Origin: Rachicladosporium sp. CCFEE 5018
Lineage: Eukaryota; Ascomycota; Dothideomycetes; Cladosporiales; Cladosporiaceae
Reading direction: 5' to 3'
Length of the DNA: 38,125 nt
Assembly (NCBI GenBank): GCA_002077045.2
Contig: KZ111150.1
Coordinates: 150,227-188,351, forward strand
Shown: piece after piece, positions 1 through 9,006 of the stretch
Layout: every line of letters starts with the position of its first letter
Position numbering within the stretch: position 1 is the stretch's first letter
Position numbers and translations under genes: made by a program
The notes under the pieces: generated by a model
The model's database searches: none
Told to the model about the DNA's origin: nothing
The model's input: only the letters and a program-made list of their open reading frames with translations

Positions 1-349
1 GGGCTGGTCACACAGCCATACGTCGGCGCTCGCGATGGTGGCGTAGTAGGCGGCGTGCTAGGTATCGGCAAGGGCCTTGTTGGGGCGCCAATGAAACTTT
101 TCGAGGGTGCGTACTCATTGCTAGCCTAAGGCACGTTGATGGGCTGACTTGACTGCATCAGCAATGGCGGCACCCGTAGGCTACCCGCTCAAGGGTATAG
201 AGATGGAGATCTCGCAGGCCATAGCGAGGAGACATCGCGACCCAGTCGACACTGCTAGGATTGCACAAGGCGAGTGGGAGCATCATGAAGCAAGCGAGGA
301 CGACCGTCAAAAAGTATTGGCAGCCTGGAAGGCCCTCTCAATGCAGTGA
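1..349 (+). CDS. C-terminal end of a sterol glucosyltransferase-like protein (copy A, 5' end outside window)
   Basis: Two exons (1-106 and 162-349) are joined by a 55-nt intron with a GTGCGT donor, a GCTGAC branch-like site and a CAG acceptor. Splicing in phase 1 removes the stop that otherwise follows at 127-129 and joins GKGLVGAPMKLFE to AMAAPVGYPLKGIEMEI. The motifs TQPYVGARDGG, GIGKGLVG and GYPLKGIEMEI resemble the tail that follows the catalytic domain in large fungal UDP-glucose:sterol glucosyltransferases. Those enzymes glucosylate membrane ergosterol. The catalytic domain is not in the window, so the family call rests on the tail alone. The protein ends in ALSMQ. The copy B tail is nearly identical (one F/C and one H/Y change seen). 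Confidence 0.6.
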
Positions 350-435
350 TCTGGATGGATGAGTGGAACACTCCTCCCGGCAGCATCTAACGCATAACTC
401 AACAGAGAACCAAAAACCATCGCTGCGCGCCTTAC

Positions 436-517
436 CTCAGAGTCGAATTGAGGACCTCCGCTTCACACGTTGGTGCTTCGCAACGCCGGAGCGTAGCCCG
501 CCGCGGAAGAAACGGGC
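436..517. repeat. Cluster of three small hairpins (copy A)
   Basis: There are three stem-loops in a row. CTCAG (436-440) pairs with TTGAG (448-452). CTCCG (456-460) pairs with CGGAG (487-491), enclosing CGTTG/CAACG (468-472 and 481-485). GCCCG (496-500) pairs with CGGGC (513-517). On the minus strand the first loop reads TTCGACT, the form of a tRNA T-loop. In copy B (15241-15322) the first stem is fully paired (CTGAG in place of TTGAG). No function is known to me. Confidence 0.4.
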
Positions 518-1040
518 AGACGTGACAACCTCTTCCGAACCTGCCGGCGTCAATGGTTGCTATACGTGAGCGGTTGCATACCGTTAGATTATTGAGCTAA
601 GATTGAATCCTGACCGCGGGCTATCGAATATGCACTGGTCAATCCCACTGGACGACATGTGCCATCACATGCCTGATTGTGGACGTCATGTCGTGACTCA
701 CTGAGTCGCTGCCTGGAGTCCAGTGAATGCACCAGGCTCTATGCAGGGCTATGGAGTGATATGCTCCCCGAGCGAGCAGTGATATCAGACCATGAATGTG
801 TGGGCGATCAAGCCAGACAGCTAGAATCGCGTACGAAGCATTGGCACTGCTCCTCACGCTGTGCAAAGATCAGGTAGCACGCCGTTGAGCGGACTCTCTG
901 CAATCTCCTTCCGCACCCATGTACGTGTTCTGCATATCTTCACTAAGCCTGCCATGGACGGGGTTTCGACCGGACACCACACCAAAAGAGCGCAAAAAGC
1001 ATTACCAATACTCAGGATGGAACTTGAAACCTCCGCCTCG

Positions 1041-1143
1041 CACCTGCTGGCAGAACCGAGCAGGTGACAACCTCCTCCGAACCTGCCGGGATTGTCAGTT
1101 GCTATTAGGGAGCGGCGCCTTACCATTAGACCATATCGGCGGC
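1041..1143 (-). repeat. tRNA-like or SINE-like relic with an 8-bp hairpin (copy A)
   Basis: On the minus strand this contains TGGTCTAATGG, close to an RNA polymerase III A box. About 40 nt later it has GGTTCGGAG, a B-box-like sequence with the invariant A changed to G. Between them is an anticodon-loop-like CTCCCTAA. A perfect 8-bp inverted repeat (CACCTGCT at 1041-1048, AGCAGGTG at 1059-1066) borders it. A diverged second copy of the same unit lies at about 496-590. No full cloverleaf forms, so I do not call it a functional tRNA. Confidence 0.3.
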
Positions 1144-2656
1144 TGATGGGCATCGATCCAGTGTCGACGCTCATATACTCACGAAACAATGGGCATCATG
1201 TGCATTCACGCGCTCAGCCGGGTTCCTTCTGGATGATAAAGGTAAGCTGCTCCATATCAGCGACGAACTTCACGCATAGCTCGTCCAAGAGTGGATGGCG
1301 TAGGGTCATGTTTTAGCAGCTCGCATGTGGGAACTGTGCCGCGCAATTACAGGCCACCGCGTTGATCATCAACCCGATATCTGACCATGTCACGAGAATT
1401 CACACTTCGACTTCGCAGGGCAGTCCAGCTCCATGCGTCTGACAAGCATATAGTGGTTCAGTTCCGGACCATCCGTTCACCCTATCAAGCGCTGTGTGCC
1501 CCCCGGCTGTGTACCGATTAGACTATTGCATATACATGGTCTATTCTCGAGTTACTTCGCGACCGCATTGTCAAAGTCATGGATCAGCAGATCTACCATT
1601 GACTCCGATGCCGGTTCGCCATATTGGGAGCGTAGTATCACACATGACACTGGCGTTCTGGAGACGCTCGAATCTTGCTGGAGCTGAGGAATCGACTGTA
1701 GGGGAAGTCGGGAGCTTTTAGTCAAGGCGTTGACAGCACCCCAGACCTGTTCAATGACCGCAAAGCACAGAGCCCCAGCAAAGCTGTAGCCCAGATGCTA
1801 AACCTGGCGCACTATTTTAACCTCTCATGTGCAGAGATGTGACTTCGGACCTCTGCGTATATTGGACCAGCTCGAAGTGCAGAGCGATATGTAACCTAGG
1901 AAATTTGTTCTCGCCAGCAGCCGCCAATGTGGCACCGAAGCCCGCCGGGAGAGTACGCAGCGTGCAGCAACGCAAGTCTCAAGTTCGTTGTCTCTCCGTT
2001 GAGGCATACCCAAGCTCAACCCTGGCAGTGGGTCCCGTAATCGCCGCTTCGACCACGTTTGCCTCAGCCTTCTCACAAAACCCATTAAGAAGCGTACTGC
2101 TCCTGGCTCAGCACTCAGCTCTTAGCTATGGAGGTGTTCAAGGCTGCGTCCGGTCTGGTACCGACGGCCCAGCAATGGAAGGACTAGCTCATGCAGTTGA
2201 CAATGCTGGATTTCGCGATACACGCCAGTCGGTGGTCTCTATAAGGTAGGGAGCTATTCTCATTGTCCATGCAGACCATGCATGTCCTACGCCTGCTCAC
2301 TGGGCTGCAGTACGCGGCCGTTGCTGGTACCCGCCTACAAGACACTCTACATCGAAGCTCGAGATTCAGTCAGATGCGTTTAGCATTCCGCCGGAAGTCA
2401 GGTTTCGCCATGATTGCAGAAACCCGGCTGACTTACAGTCCGAAGAGAAGTCAATCATGATCATGAAGAATATATTTCCTTGGCAGCGCACGATCGGTGG
2501 ATAAAGGGAAGCAGCGGTGTAGCGTCTCTGAAGCTCTCCGCTCGTTTGAGACCTGGGCTAAATGCCAATATGCAGCATAATGTGCAGCCAACTCAACCGT
2601 TGAAAGAGAATCGGTTACACAGCAATATAGGTAAGGTACCGCACGTTGTTCCCTCA

Positions 2657-2682
2657 CGCTAATGCAAGGCTCATGCAGGTAC
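2657..2682 (+). promoter_or_regulatory. Conserved upstream block of SSCP-A (copy A)
   Basis: The block begins CGCTAATGCAAGGC and ends CATGCAGGTAC, about 300 bp upstream of the SSCP-A start codon. The same block occurs at nearly the same distance before all four SSCP genes (2657, 6327, 17462 and 28955). It may be a shared regulatory site or a remnant of common ancestry. Confidence 0.4.
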
Positions 2683-2979
2683 TGCATACTTGGCTGTTGG
2701 TTATATACTGCGACAGCCACTGGGCATACGGTCTGTGAAGAAAACGATCATGTGTGTATCTTCATAGGCGATATATACTGCTTCCCCATACTACATCGAC
2801 CCATGGTAGAGTTGCCGGAAGATTGCATCCCGTTGATCCATACAGGTACTGCTTATAACGCTCACGTATCCAGCTTCAGACAGCTGTGTATCGATTGCCA
2901 GACCCGTCTCAAAGCATTCTTACTTGAACGACGCGACTTGTGCAATTCTCGTATCAGTACACCACATCTCGTAGCCAAG

Positions 2980-3382
2980 ATGAAGTTGTCGATCGCAGCA
3001 GTGTTGCTGTTCGCCGGTGTCGGTCAGTACAACTCGACACCGTCGAAAGTCACTAGACGTCAATCGTTGCATCACATGCTGACCCTTCATAGGTCTGTCG
3101 ACCGATTTCTGTGGTAGATGCAATCTAGGAGCTTCGTGCGCAGGTTATCGCGACCTAAGCTGCTGCGCACAGAAGGAGCACCCAAATCGCGTTGTCCGCG
3201 TACCCTCGATGTGGGTTCCCTGCCTGCAAACACTGACGTCTCGACAGCTGAAATGCTTGGGTAATGGACCGACGTGGCAGATTACGATAGGCTATGGTGA
3301 CGAGGGTCCTTGCGGCTGCACCTTTGACGGCGATATCTGCTGCAAGAAGAGGTTTGGCCTCGGGTGCAATAGTGTTTCATGA
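2980..3382 (+). CDS. Small secreted cysteine-rich protein SSCP-A (copy A)
   Basis: Three exons (2980-3022, 3093-3193, 3248-3382) encode 92 residues. Intron 1 (70 nt, phase 1) falls at the end of the signal peptide and intron 2 (54 nt, phase 0) after the motif HPNRV. The N-terminus (MKLSIAAVLLFAGVG) is a short hydrophobic signal peptide, so the product is probably secreted. The mature part follows the spacing shared by all four SSCP genes here: C-x(2,3)-C-x5-C-x7-CC-x11-C-x12-C-x5-C-x-C-x6-CC-x7-C. One of the 12 cysteines, after WQITIG, is tyrosine in this copy (TAT instead of TGT). I do not recognise the family. The CC pairs recall hydrophobins, but the number and spacing differ. An effector-like or antimicrobial role is only a guess. 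Confidence 0.75.
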
Positions 3383-4455
3383 CTTACGGGGAACGGTACG
3401 GAGTGGCCATCGCAAGAGGTCGCAAGCAAGTTTGTAGTTGGCAAAAGATCCACGCTACGCATTAGTCCGCTCAAAGGCAGTGATAAGCAGCTCGCTACGA
3501 TCTGTTGCCGTCTCTCAGATCAGCACTGTAGCATCTTCAACAACTTCATCCAAATAAGAGCTCCCGTGGTGGGGTTGGCACTCCAAATGCTCTGACCAGG
3601 CTGACCAGACCTACGCGCGATGGCAACGTTTGCATTTCCTCTCTCTTGGACAGATAGAGACAGCGTACGATGTAATCATCCCGTCATCAGCTGCTCAGCG
3701 ATGAGTTCTCGAGTAGCTGCTTCGTATGATCCCGCTCTCGGGACACTCTTGGGGTATCGTATGAGTACACGCCAGGCGCAGTGTCTCCGATCTTGCTCTC
3801 ACATTCAAGTCAAGTCTCAGATGTTCGAATCGAGCGCACGAAATTCGCAATTACGCACTTCCACATGCCGTGTCCACGCTGAGTAGTCACGAGAAGCTCT
3901 CACGCGCTGCGAGAGGGCAGATGGTGGCGATTCCACAAGCGCGCACATCTCAGCAAGATGCTGGGTGTTCGAGCGCTTGCTGTTAGGACCAGTCCCGTGA
4001 AAAGACTTACGCTCCCGAGGAGATCTTGAGTATGCCCTTTGTCAATAAGCAGTGGAAGCTTTGCAAGTCAGCCAAAGCACGAAACTCGACTTCCAAGCCT
4101 CAGATGCCAGTTTCAGATTGTTGCGGCATAATCGGGACAGCTTGAGGTGCACGGTACCGCAAGAGCTGCCAAGTCCGTACGATTTTCTCAACCACAGCCA
4201 GTACCGCCGGATTCGCAGGGCAACAGCACATGTAGGCTCTGAACGAAGGCCGTTGGTGACTGTGGAAGGATGCCGCTGATCCCGAGGGGCGCGGGGAACG
4301 GCGGGGAACGGCCCAGACTTCGATGAGGCCGGACCATTGTGCTTGACGATCAGGACATGCATCAGTAGTTATCGCGCAACACACTGCGCATCCTTAGAGG
4401 TAGACGAGTGTGTGCGAGCAACAGCCACGATTGACGACTTCCCAAGCAAAAGACC
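3383..4455. other. Intergenic region containing kinase relic 1 (copy A)
   Basis: Apart from the kinase relic at about 4050-4160, I see no gene. The part to about 4040 aligns with 18187-18830 in copy B. A GC-rich block near 4270-4310, with repeated GGCGGGGAACGG-like words, aligns with about 19060-19125. After about 4320 the two copies part company, where copy B has its extra 7.9 kb. They rejoin near 4380-4400, just before the kinase stop codon. Confidence 0.5.
4050..4160 (-). pseudogene. Decayed SRPK-like kinase C-lobe fragment (relic 1, copy A)
   Basis: Minus-strand translation gives YRAPQAVPIMP, matching YRAPEVILDMP around the APE motif of the SRPK-like kinase at 4456-5913. The frame then runs into a stop. 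The counterpart in copy B (18841-19020) keeps more of the kinase, including an EIDIW motif. Only the C-lobe is recognisable. The fragment sits downstream of SSCP-A in the opposite orientation. Confidence 0.55.
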
Positions 4456-5913
4456 TCATGGCTCTTTAAGCCATGGATCTTCGAGCAGCTGCTTCGCGGT
4501 AGCGCGCTCTTCTGGCAGCCAATATAGCATCCGGCGGATAAAAGACAAGAATCTTACCTTACTTTCTCCCTCTAGCCGTGTCTCGGATGACTCTGGCGTA
4601 TTGTCGCGAATCGGAATGGACTCCTTCCAGGTTCCATCTGCGCTGTAGAATTCCCAAGAGGCCTCGCTTCGCCGAAGGAAGTCGATGGGAGGCTGGCCGA
4701 GAACAGCTTGTATCTCCGCCAGGTGATATTGAACCGACTGCTCGCCGGTCGGACTCGATCCCGTGAAAAGGTGGCGATCCTCAAAGAGATCCCACATCTA
4801 GGATTGAATTCAGTGTGGGTAGGAAAGGGAGATACCGATGCTAGAACTCACCAGGACCCCAACATCCCGTATGTCGATCTCATATGATCAAGGCATGTCC
4901 AGAATGACCTCGGGTGCGCGGTACTGGTAAGGCTGGACATCGGCGGTGTAGGTTGCTTGCCCATAGCGCGCTTCACCGAAGTCACAAAGCACAGGGAAGC
5001 CCACTTTCTTGGGACGATCGTGCTCTCTGGTCTGGTAGATGATCCGGTCTCTGTCAATCTTCCTCGGAGATGGGTTTTTCAGCTCTGCTTCTTCGAACGC
5101 TTTTAAGATCTCATCATCTTGAGATCGAATTAGGATATTGCTGGCTTGCAGATCTGAGCATACATGTAAGTAGGGTGGAGGCATTAGTGGGCAGGAAGGC
5201 TCACCTGCGTGAACTGTTTTGCCCACAATATGCAAGCAGTCAAGTGCTAGCAAGAGAGATTTGAACGGTCTCAATATTTCATCAGGTATGTGCTCATCAG
5301 GGAAGAGCTTAACGAGAAACTTGAGACTCAATTCTAACGGTTTATGGACGAGGCACAGATGCTCTCCACCAACAGCTTTGATCGAGAAGTTGTCATATAG
5401 CTCCCGAGTAAGAAGCGCTCGCACATGAGAAGTCTCGATCGACTCGGAATACTCATACCACGCGAGCTCTCGCTGCGCAGACTTGCTATTGCGCTCGCAA
5501 ACCTTCAGCGCGACGTAACGATCTACGCTATGCGTCGATGTCAACATCGGTCCGCTTCGACATTGCTGGGCAGTGAAGAAGCCTTACCATATATCAAGGC
5601 CGAGCCATACGGTCGAACGGGCACCATGACCAAGTTTGTCGAGTACCTCATAGCGAGACTCGAAGACCTCGCCTATGCGGACTGAGTAGTGGACATCAGG
5701 CTCGCACCAGCTCCATCGCTCCTCTTCGATTCTCGCAGCGGCGTGAAGGCCCTGGAAGCTAGTAGCGAGGTATCGTCTCGGTACCGAGTATAGCGGACTG
5801 GCAGTATTGCTATGCCATCTCGCGGCGTTCAGTATCCGGCCGTTAGGCTGGATGCGTAGTGCTCTGGTGATGGGGAACCGCAGAGTCCTCGCTGATACTC
5901 GCCACGGAGACAT
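4456..5913 (-). pseudogene. SRPK-like protein kinase with a nonsense mutation (copy A)
   Basis: Four exons on the minus strand (5913-5588, 5527-5205, 5153-4852, 4797-4456) with introns of 60, 51 and 54 nt give a 430-codon frame. It holds a glycine loop (LGHGARSTVWL), YVALKV with the ATP lysine, DLQASN in the catalytic loop, CDFGEARYG and YRAPEVILDMP. The next codon is TGA (4888-4890), where the copy B gene has tryptophan, so the C-lobe after APE would be lost. The EIDIW motif is also changed to EIDIR. The rest of the frame is open to the real stop at 4456, so the lesion is probably recent. Exon 1 carries 48 nt (16 codons) absent from copy B. The gene diverges from SSCP-B across about 750 bp. 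Confidence 0.75.
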
Positions 5914-6665
5914 GTAGCCAATTATAGATCTCGATCGGATCGTAGCGCCAGACTTTCATCCTGCGATGATTCTGAGGCAGAGCACTTTGGCACAGTCCAG
6001 GCATGCAAGGGTAGTCGGTAGTTCCTGGTCTGTGCGCCTGCCTCATATATCGACACATTGTATACGGTTCAGACTCCGGTACGGCGGCCGAGTGTCACTC
6101 GGGCGGGCAGTCGATGTCGGTTCAAAGAGCCATAGCGTCATCGCTGTACGGCGTGGGAGGATAGGTGTGAGCAGCGTTGAGCGATTTCGAAGATCCGCCC
6201 TTGTTTGAACTCCAGGGCAAATGAGCCAACGCAGTCTGACGATTAGAGAAAGCACCATGTGCAGCTCTTCTGGGAGCTAGAGATAGGCGTGTACACCGTA
6301 ATGTACGCATCCGACGTCGATCTTCGCGCTAATGCGAGGCACATGCAGGAACCTCGTCGTGAAGTGCTGGTCCTGCACTACGCAGCCATTGAGCGTGCGG
6401 TCTGTAGCACGATCATGGGCCTTCGCAGGCGCGCGCTACTGCTCCCCCGACGAAGCGATGGATGCTAGACAGACGGCAAATCGTCCGGGAAGCTGACCGC
6501 GTCGATTCGCGTGTGGGTAAAGTAGAAAATGCTCGCGGCGTCCGATCGTCCAGTATTAGCTTCATATACAAGGACCGCCACTCCTTCTCAACTTATCCAA
6601 TTTGATTTGCAAACCGCGCTTCCGCAGTCCGAGATACTTTGTGCCCGTCACAAGTATAGCCCAAA
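5914..6665. promoter_or_regulatory. Divergent intergenic region between SRPK-like gene and SSCP-B (copy A)
   Basis: About 750 bp separate the start codons of two genes that point away from each other, so it should hold both promoters. Open frames here are short and not conserved as protein in copy B (28524-29283). Parts of it are related to sequence upstream of SSCP-A. The clearest shared block is at 6327-6352 (CGCTAATGCGAGGC followed by CATGCAGGAAC). Confidence 0.5.
6327..6352 (+). promoter_or_regulatory. Conserved upstream block of SSCP-B (copy A)
   Basis: Same block as before the other SSCP genes, about 315-340 bp before the start codon. The core CGCTAATGC is unchanged. Confidence 0.4.
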
Positions 6666-7074
6666 ATGAAGTTATCTATCGCGGCACTCTGCCTCTTCGC
6701 CGGCCTTGGTGAGTGCTTTTCGAATCACCTTCATCGACTCTTGTGTATCACCTTACTCGATACGGACTGACATCCAATAAGGCCTGACCGACATCTGTGA
6801 CCCTAGATGCACCGTAGGCGCTTCATGCGCGGGCAACGGCGGCAAGAGCTGTTGCGCACAAGAGGCTCATTCCAATCGCGTAGTCCGTATACCCTCAACA
6901 TGCCTTATCTTTGTGCATGAGCTGACTTCCGAGTAGCTGAAATGCCAAGGCACCCCGCCAACCTGGGAGATCACTATCGGCTGTGGTGATAAAGGCCCTT
7001 GTGGCTGTACTCCCGGGAACGATGTCTGCTGTGTCAACAGAGATGAAGGCTTATGTTCGACGTTCGGTCTGTAG
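6666..7074 (+). CDS. Small secreted cysteine-rich protein SSCP-B (copy A)
   Basis: Three exons (6666-6708, 6782-6882, 6937-7074) encode 93 residues. Introns are 73 and 54 nt, in the same positions and phases as in SSCP-A. The donor GTGAGT is near consensus and a GCTGAC branch site precedes the TAG acceptor of intron 2. A signal peptide (MKLSIAALCLFAGLG) precedes a mature domain with all 12 framework cysteines, including CAGNGGKSCC, ITIGCGDKGPCGC and NDVCC. It appears complete and is the best-preserved member in the window together with SSCP-A of copy B. It is transcribed away from the SRPK-like kinase. The family is unknown to me; secretion follows from the signal peptide. Confidence 0.8.
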
Positions 7075-7256
7075 GCAGCTGGCGGTACATGAGCAAGTGT
7101 GAATACTTGAGCTTGTAGTCATTAAGCGGCGAGAATGTGTTGACTCCTTCACTTCCGTGTTCGCGTCCATTCGGGCACAGATTCATTATTCGTTCGCGAC
7201 GGATGTTTCCGGGCGCCATATTTCAAGATCTCGCTTCCAGACATCGTCCACTGCTC

Positions 7257-8285
7257 TCACCCCATAGCCTTACTTCCCACCCTCCAACTCCTCAAATCCT
7301 CCCTAACATCAAACTCATCCAACTCCCCCACAACCTTCTGACTACTCTTGTCCAGCTTCTTCCTCCCAAAACCCCCTCCCGTAACCTTTCCCCCCTTACT
7401 ACCCCAACTCTTCCCACCCCCCTCCTTCCCCTTATGTCCCTTTCCCTTCTCTCCCCTCTCATCCTCTGTTCGAGGCGTCACAGCTCCAGTCCCAGAAGGC
7501 GAGATGTCCTCCGGTTTGCCGTGTGTGCCCCACCCGTCGCCGCCGGAGAAGATGTCCTCGATGCATTCATCTGCTTTTAGCTCGCCGGGCTGCGAAGCCC
7601 AGAAGGCGGCGAGCGCGCGCCGGTACATGTCCTGCGCTTCGCCTATCTCTTTGCTCCTCACACTCAGACTCGGCATCGGTCCTGCCGCAGGGTCCGAAGG
7701 ATCAACGTGGTTGTCTGCCGTGCTACCAGCTTGCTGCGCCTCCGCTGAGATGATACCTGCGATTCCGCCGAAGACTGGGGCAGAGCGGAGGGGTGGCGCG
7801 GTGTATTCGCGTGTGCCTTCGACGTGCTGCATGGCGATGCCGAGACGGAGTGTGCTGTTTATCTTGCTGTCTTGCATGAGATAGCGGCGGACGACGCCTT
7901 TGCCTTCTTCGCCGTCGGCTTCGCCGGCGCCAGTAGCACCCACATACTCCGCTAGATTCAGCCGCACCCTCCCGAGCGTAATCTCATCTCGTTTCCCGCC
8001 CCCGCCATACTCCTGCAGCACTTCGAATTCCGCCCAGCACGCACTTAGCACACCGTCTTTGCCTACCGATAATCGCACAACGAGCTCTTTGACGTAGTCG
8101 TAGGTTACCCGGTGGTCCTTTATTGGCGCTTTGGTTGTGCGGCCGCGGTGCTCCGCAGAGGATGAATGCTCGATGTGCCATTTTATGTAGGATTGGCCAG
8201 ACACGAGGGGGACGTTGTGCAGGTCGAGGATGTTGAGGGTAAGGGCGAATTTTGTGCGGCGGGGGCGCGGGAGGAGGGAGGACAT
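7257..8285 (-). CDS. NT-C2 domain protein (copy A)
   Basis: A single-exon gene of 342 residues. I start at MSSLLPRPRRTKF rather than an upstream in-frame ATG at 8366, because copy B begins there and the upstream extension is not conserved. The first about 150 residues (FALTLNILDLHNVPLVSG, SYIKWHIEHSS, HRVTYDYVKELVVRLSV, LGRVRLNLAEYV) have the pattern of the N-terminal C2 domain found in EEIG1/EHBP1-type proteins. That domain usually binds membranes or small GTPase partners. The C-terminal third is low-complexity, rich in G, K and E, and probably disordered. Only three residues differ from copy B (L/I, S/T, D/E). It lies in tandem with the DUF6640-like gene, 271 bp downstream of it on the same strand. 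Confidence 0.75.
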   Translation of the reverse strand: MSSLLPRPRRTKFALTLNILDLHNVPLVSGQSYIKWHIEHSSSAEHRGRTTKAPIKDHRVTYDYVKELVVRLSVGKDGVLSACWAEFEVLQEYGGGGKRDEITLGRVRLNLAEYVGATGAGEADGEEGKGVVRRYLMQDSKINSTLRLGIAMQHVEGTREYTAPPLRSAPVFGGIAGIISAEAQQAGSTADNHVDPSDPAAGPMPSLSVRSKEIGEAQDMYRRALAAFWASQPGELKADECIEDIFSGGDGWGTHGKPEDISPSGTGAVTPRTEDERGEKGKGHKGKEGGGKSWGSKGGKVTGGGFGRKKLDKSSQKVVGELDEFDVREDLRSWRVGSKAMG

Positions 8286-8556
8286 TGCTGTGTGGACCTC
8301 ATGAGAGGTGGGAGGATGTTCGTATCGTAGATGGTGGATTGTGGACAGCTCGGCAATCGACGTCACATTAACAGAGTGGTCGGAGTTCGGGACTGCGCTT
8401 GCCGAAGAAGCCGAGTGTGAAGTGAATGAGCTGAGTATATCAAGGACATATCATACAGATCAGACACCTTCGTATCTCGCTTCGAGATAAGCGACCCTAC
8501 CTCAGTGCTTACTCTCGAGCTCGTCAAGCTGCTCGCGTGACAGCAATGCAACACTC

Positions 8557-9006
8557 TCAGCTAACCTTCCCCTTCGCTCCATCCATTCTCCTCTCCTCAA
8601 GCCAATAACCCACCCACATCAACACCACAACCCCCGCAAACACCGGACCCTGCACAATCCCCTCTCTGCTATGCTCCGGATCGAACCAGTTCGCCCCCGG
8701 ATACAGAATAGCACTACACCCTGCAGTGCAGTAGAAACTCCCCACCATCGCGCTCACCCACACACTCTCCTTGACTTCCTTCGCTGTAAGATTCATGAAC
8801 GCCGGCCGCCAAACGTAGGTCAAGGAGAAAGCTGCGAGCAGCACGCCTAAAGACATTGTCTGCCCATTGTGGAAACGTGCGTGCGGTGGCCAGCGGGGGT
8901 TGTAGATGTGCGTTTCGTTCCAGTCGGCGGCGAAGGCGCCAAGGGTGTAGAAGAGGTTCGCAAGGGTCATGATGGCGCGACCAGCGGTGAGGTAGGGACC
9001 GGGCAT
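8557..9006 (-). CDS. Small four-helix membrane protein, DUF6640-like (copy A)
   Basis: A single-exon gene of 149 residues. It starts MPGPYLTAGR and contains FAADWNETHIYNPRWPPHARFHNGQ, which I cut here as ADWNETHIYNPRWPPHARF. This matches, from memory, a widespread fungal family of unknown function (DUF6640). Four hydrophobic stretches are visible at about residues 10-28, 48-66, 80-103 and 120-138, so an integral membrane protein is likely. About eight substitutions separate it from copy B, mostly conservative. It is divergent from the Yippee gene. The biochemical role is unknown. Confidence 0.65.
   Translation of the reverse strand: MPGPYLTAGRAIMTLANLFYTLGAFAADWNETHIYNPRWPPHARFHNGQTMSLGVLLAAFSLTYVWRPAFMNLTAKEVKESVWVSAMVGSFYCTAGCSAILYPGANWFDPEHSREGIVQGPVFAGVVVLMWVGYWLEERRMDGAKGKVS

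Larger units (their letters stand above)
350..2979. other. Long non-coding stretch between the glucosyltransferase tail and SSCP-A (copy A)
   Basis: I see no convincing gene here. Short open frames exist on both strands, but they are interrupted or frame-shifted in the copy B counterpart (15155-17782), and I recognise no domain in them. The stretch holds a cluster of hairpins (436-517), a tRNA-like inverted element (1041-1143), and near its right end a region related to the promoter of SSCP-B (roughly 2480-2700). Blocks such as the one around 2500-2600 match 6150-6230, so part of it is an old paralogous copy of the SRPK/SSCP-B intergenic region. Confidence 0.5.

Noticed and set aside
127..129. 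Stop codon as true end of the glucosyltransferase-like gene
   Set aside because: A good 55-nt intron with conserved signals in both copies removes it and restores a continuous family-like tail.
1041..1143. Functional tRNA gene on the minus strand
   Set aside because: The B-box-like site lacks the invariant A, no acceptor stem pairs, and the site changes again in copy B. Kept only as a relic.
1827..2249. Open frame of 140 codons
   Set aside because: The copy B equivalent has a different start and frame content; no domain; noncoding-type divergence.
6666..7074. SSCP-B as a hydrophobin
   Set aside because: Hydrophobins have eight cysteines with two CC pairs in a different order; here there are 12 with extra C-x-C and different spacing.
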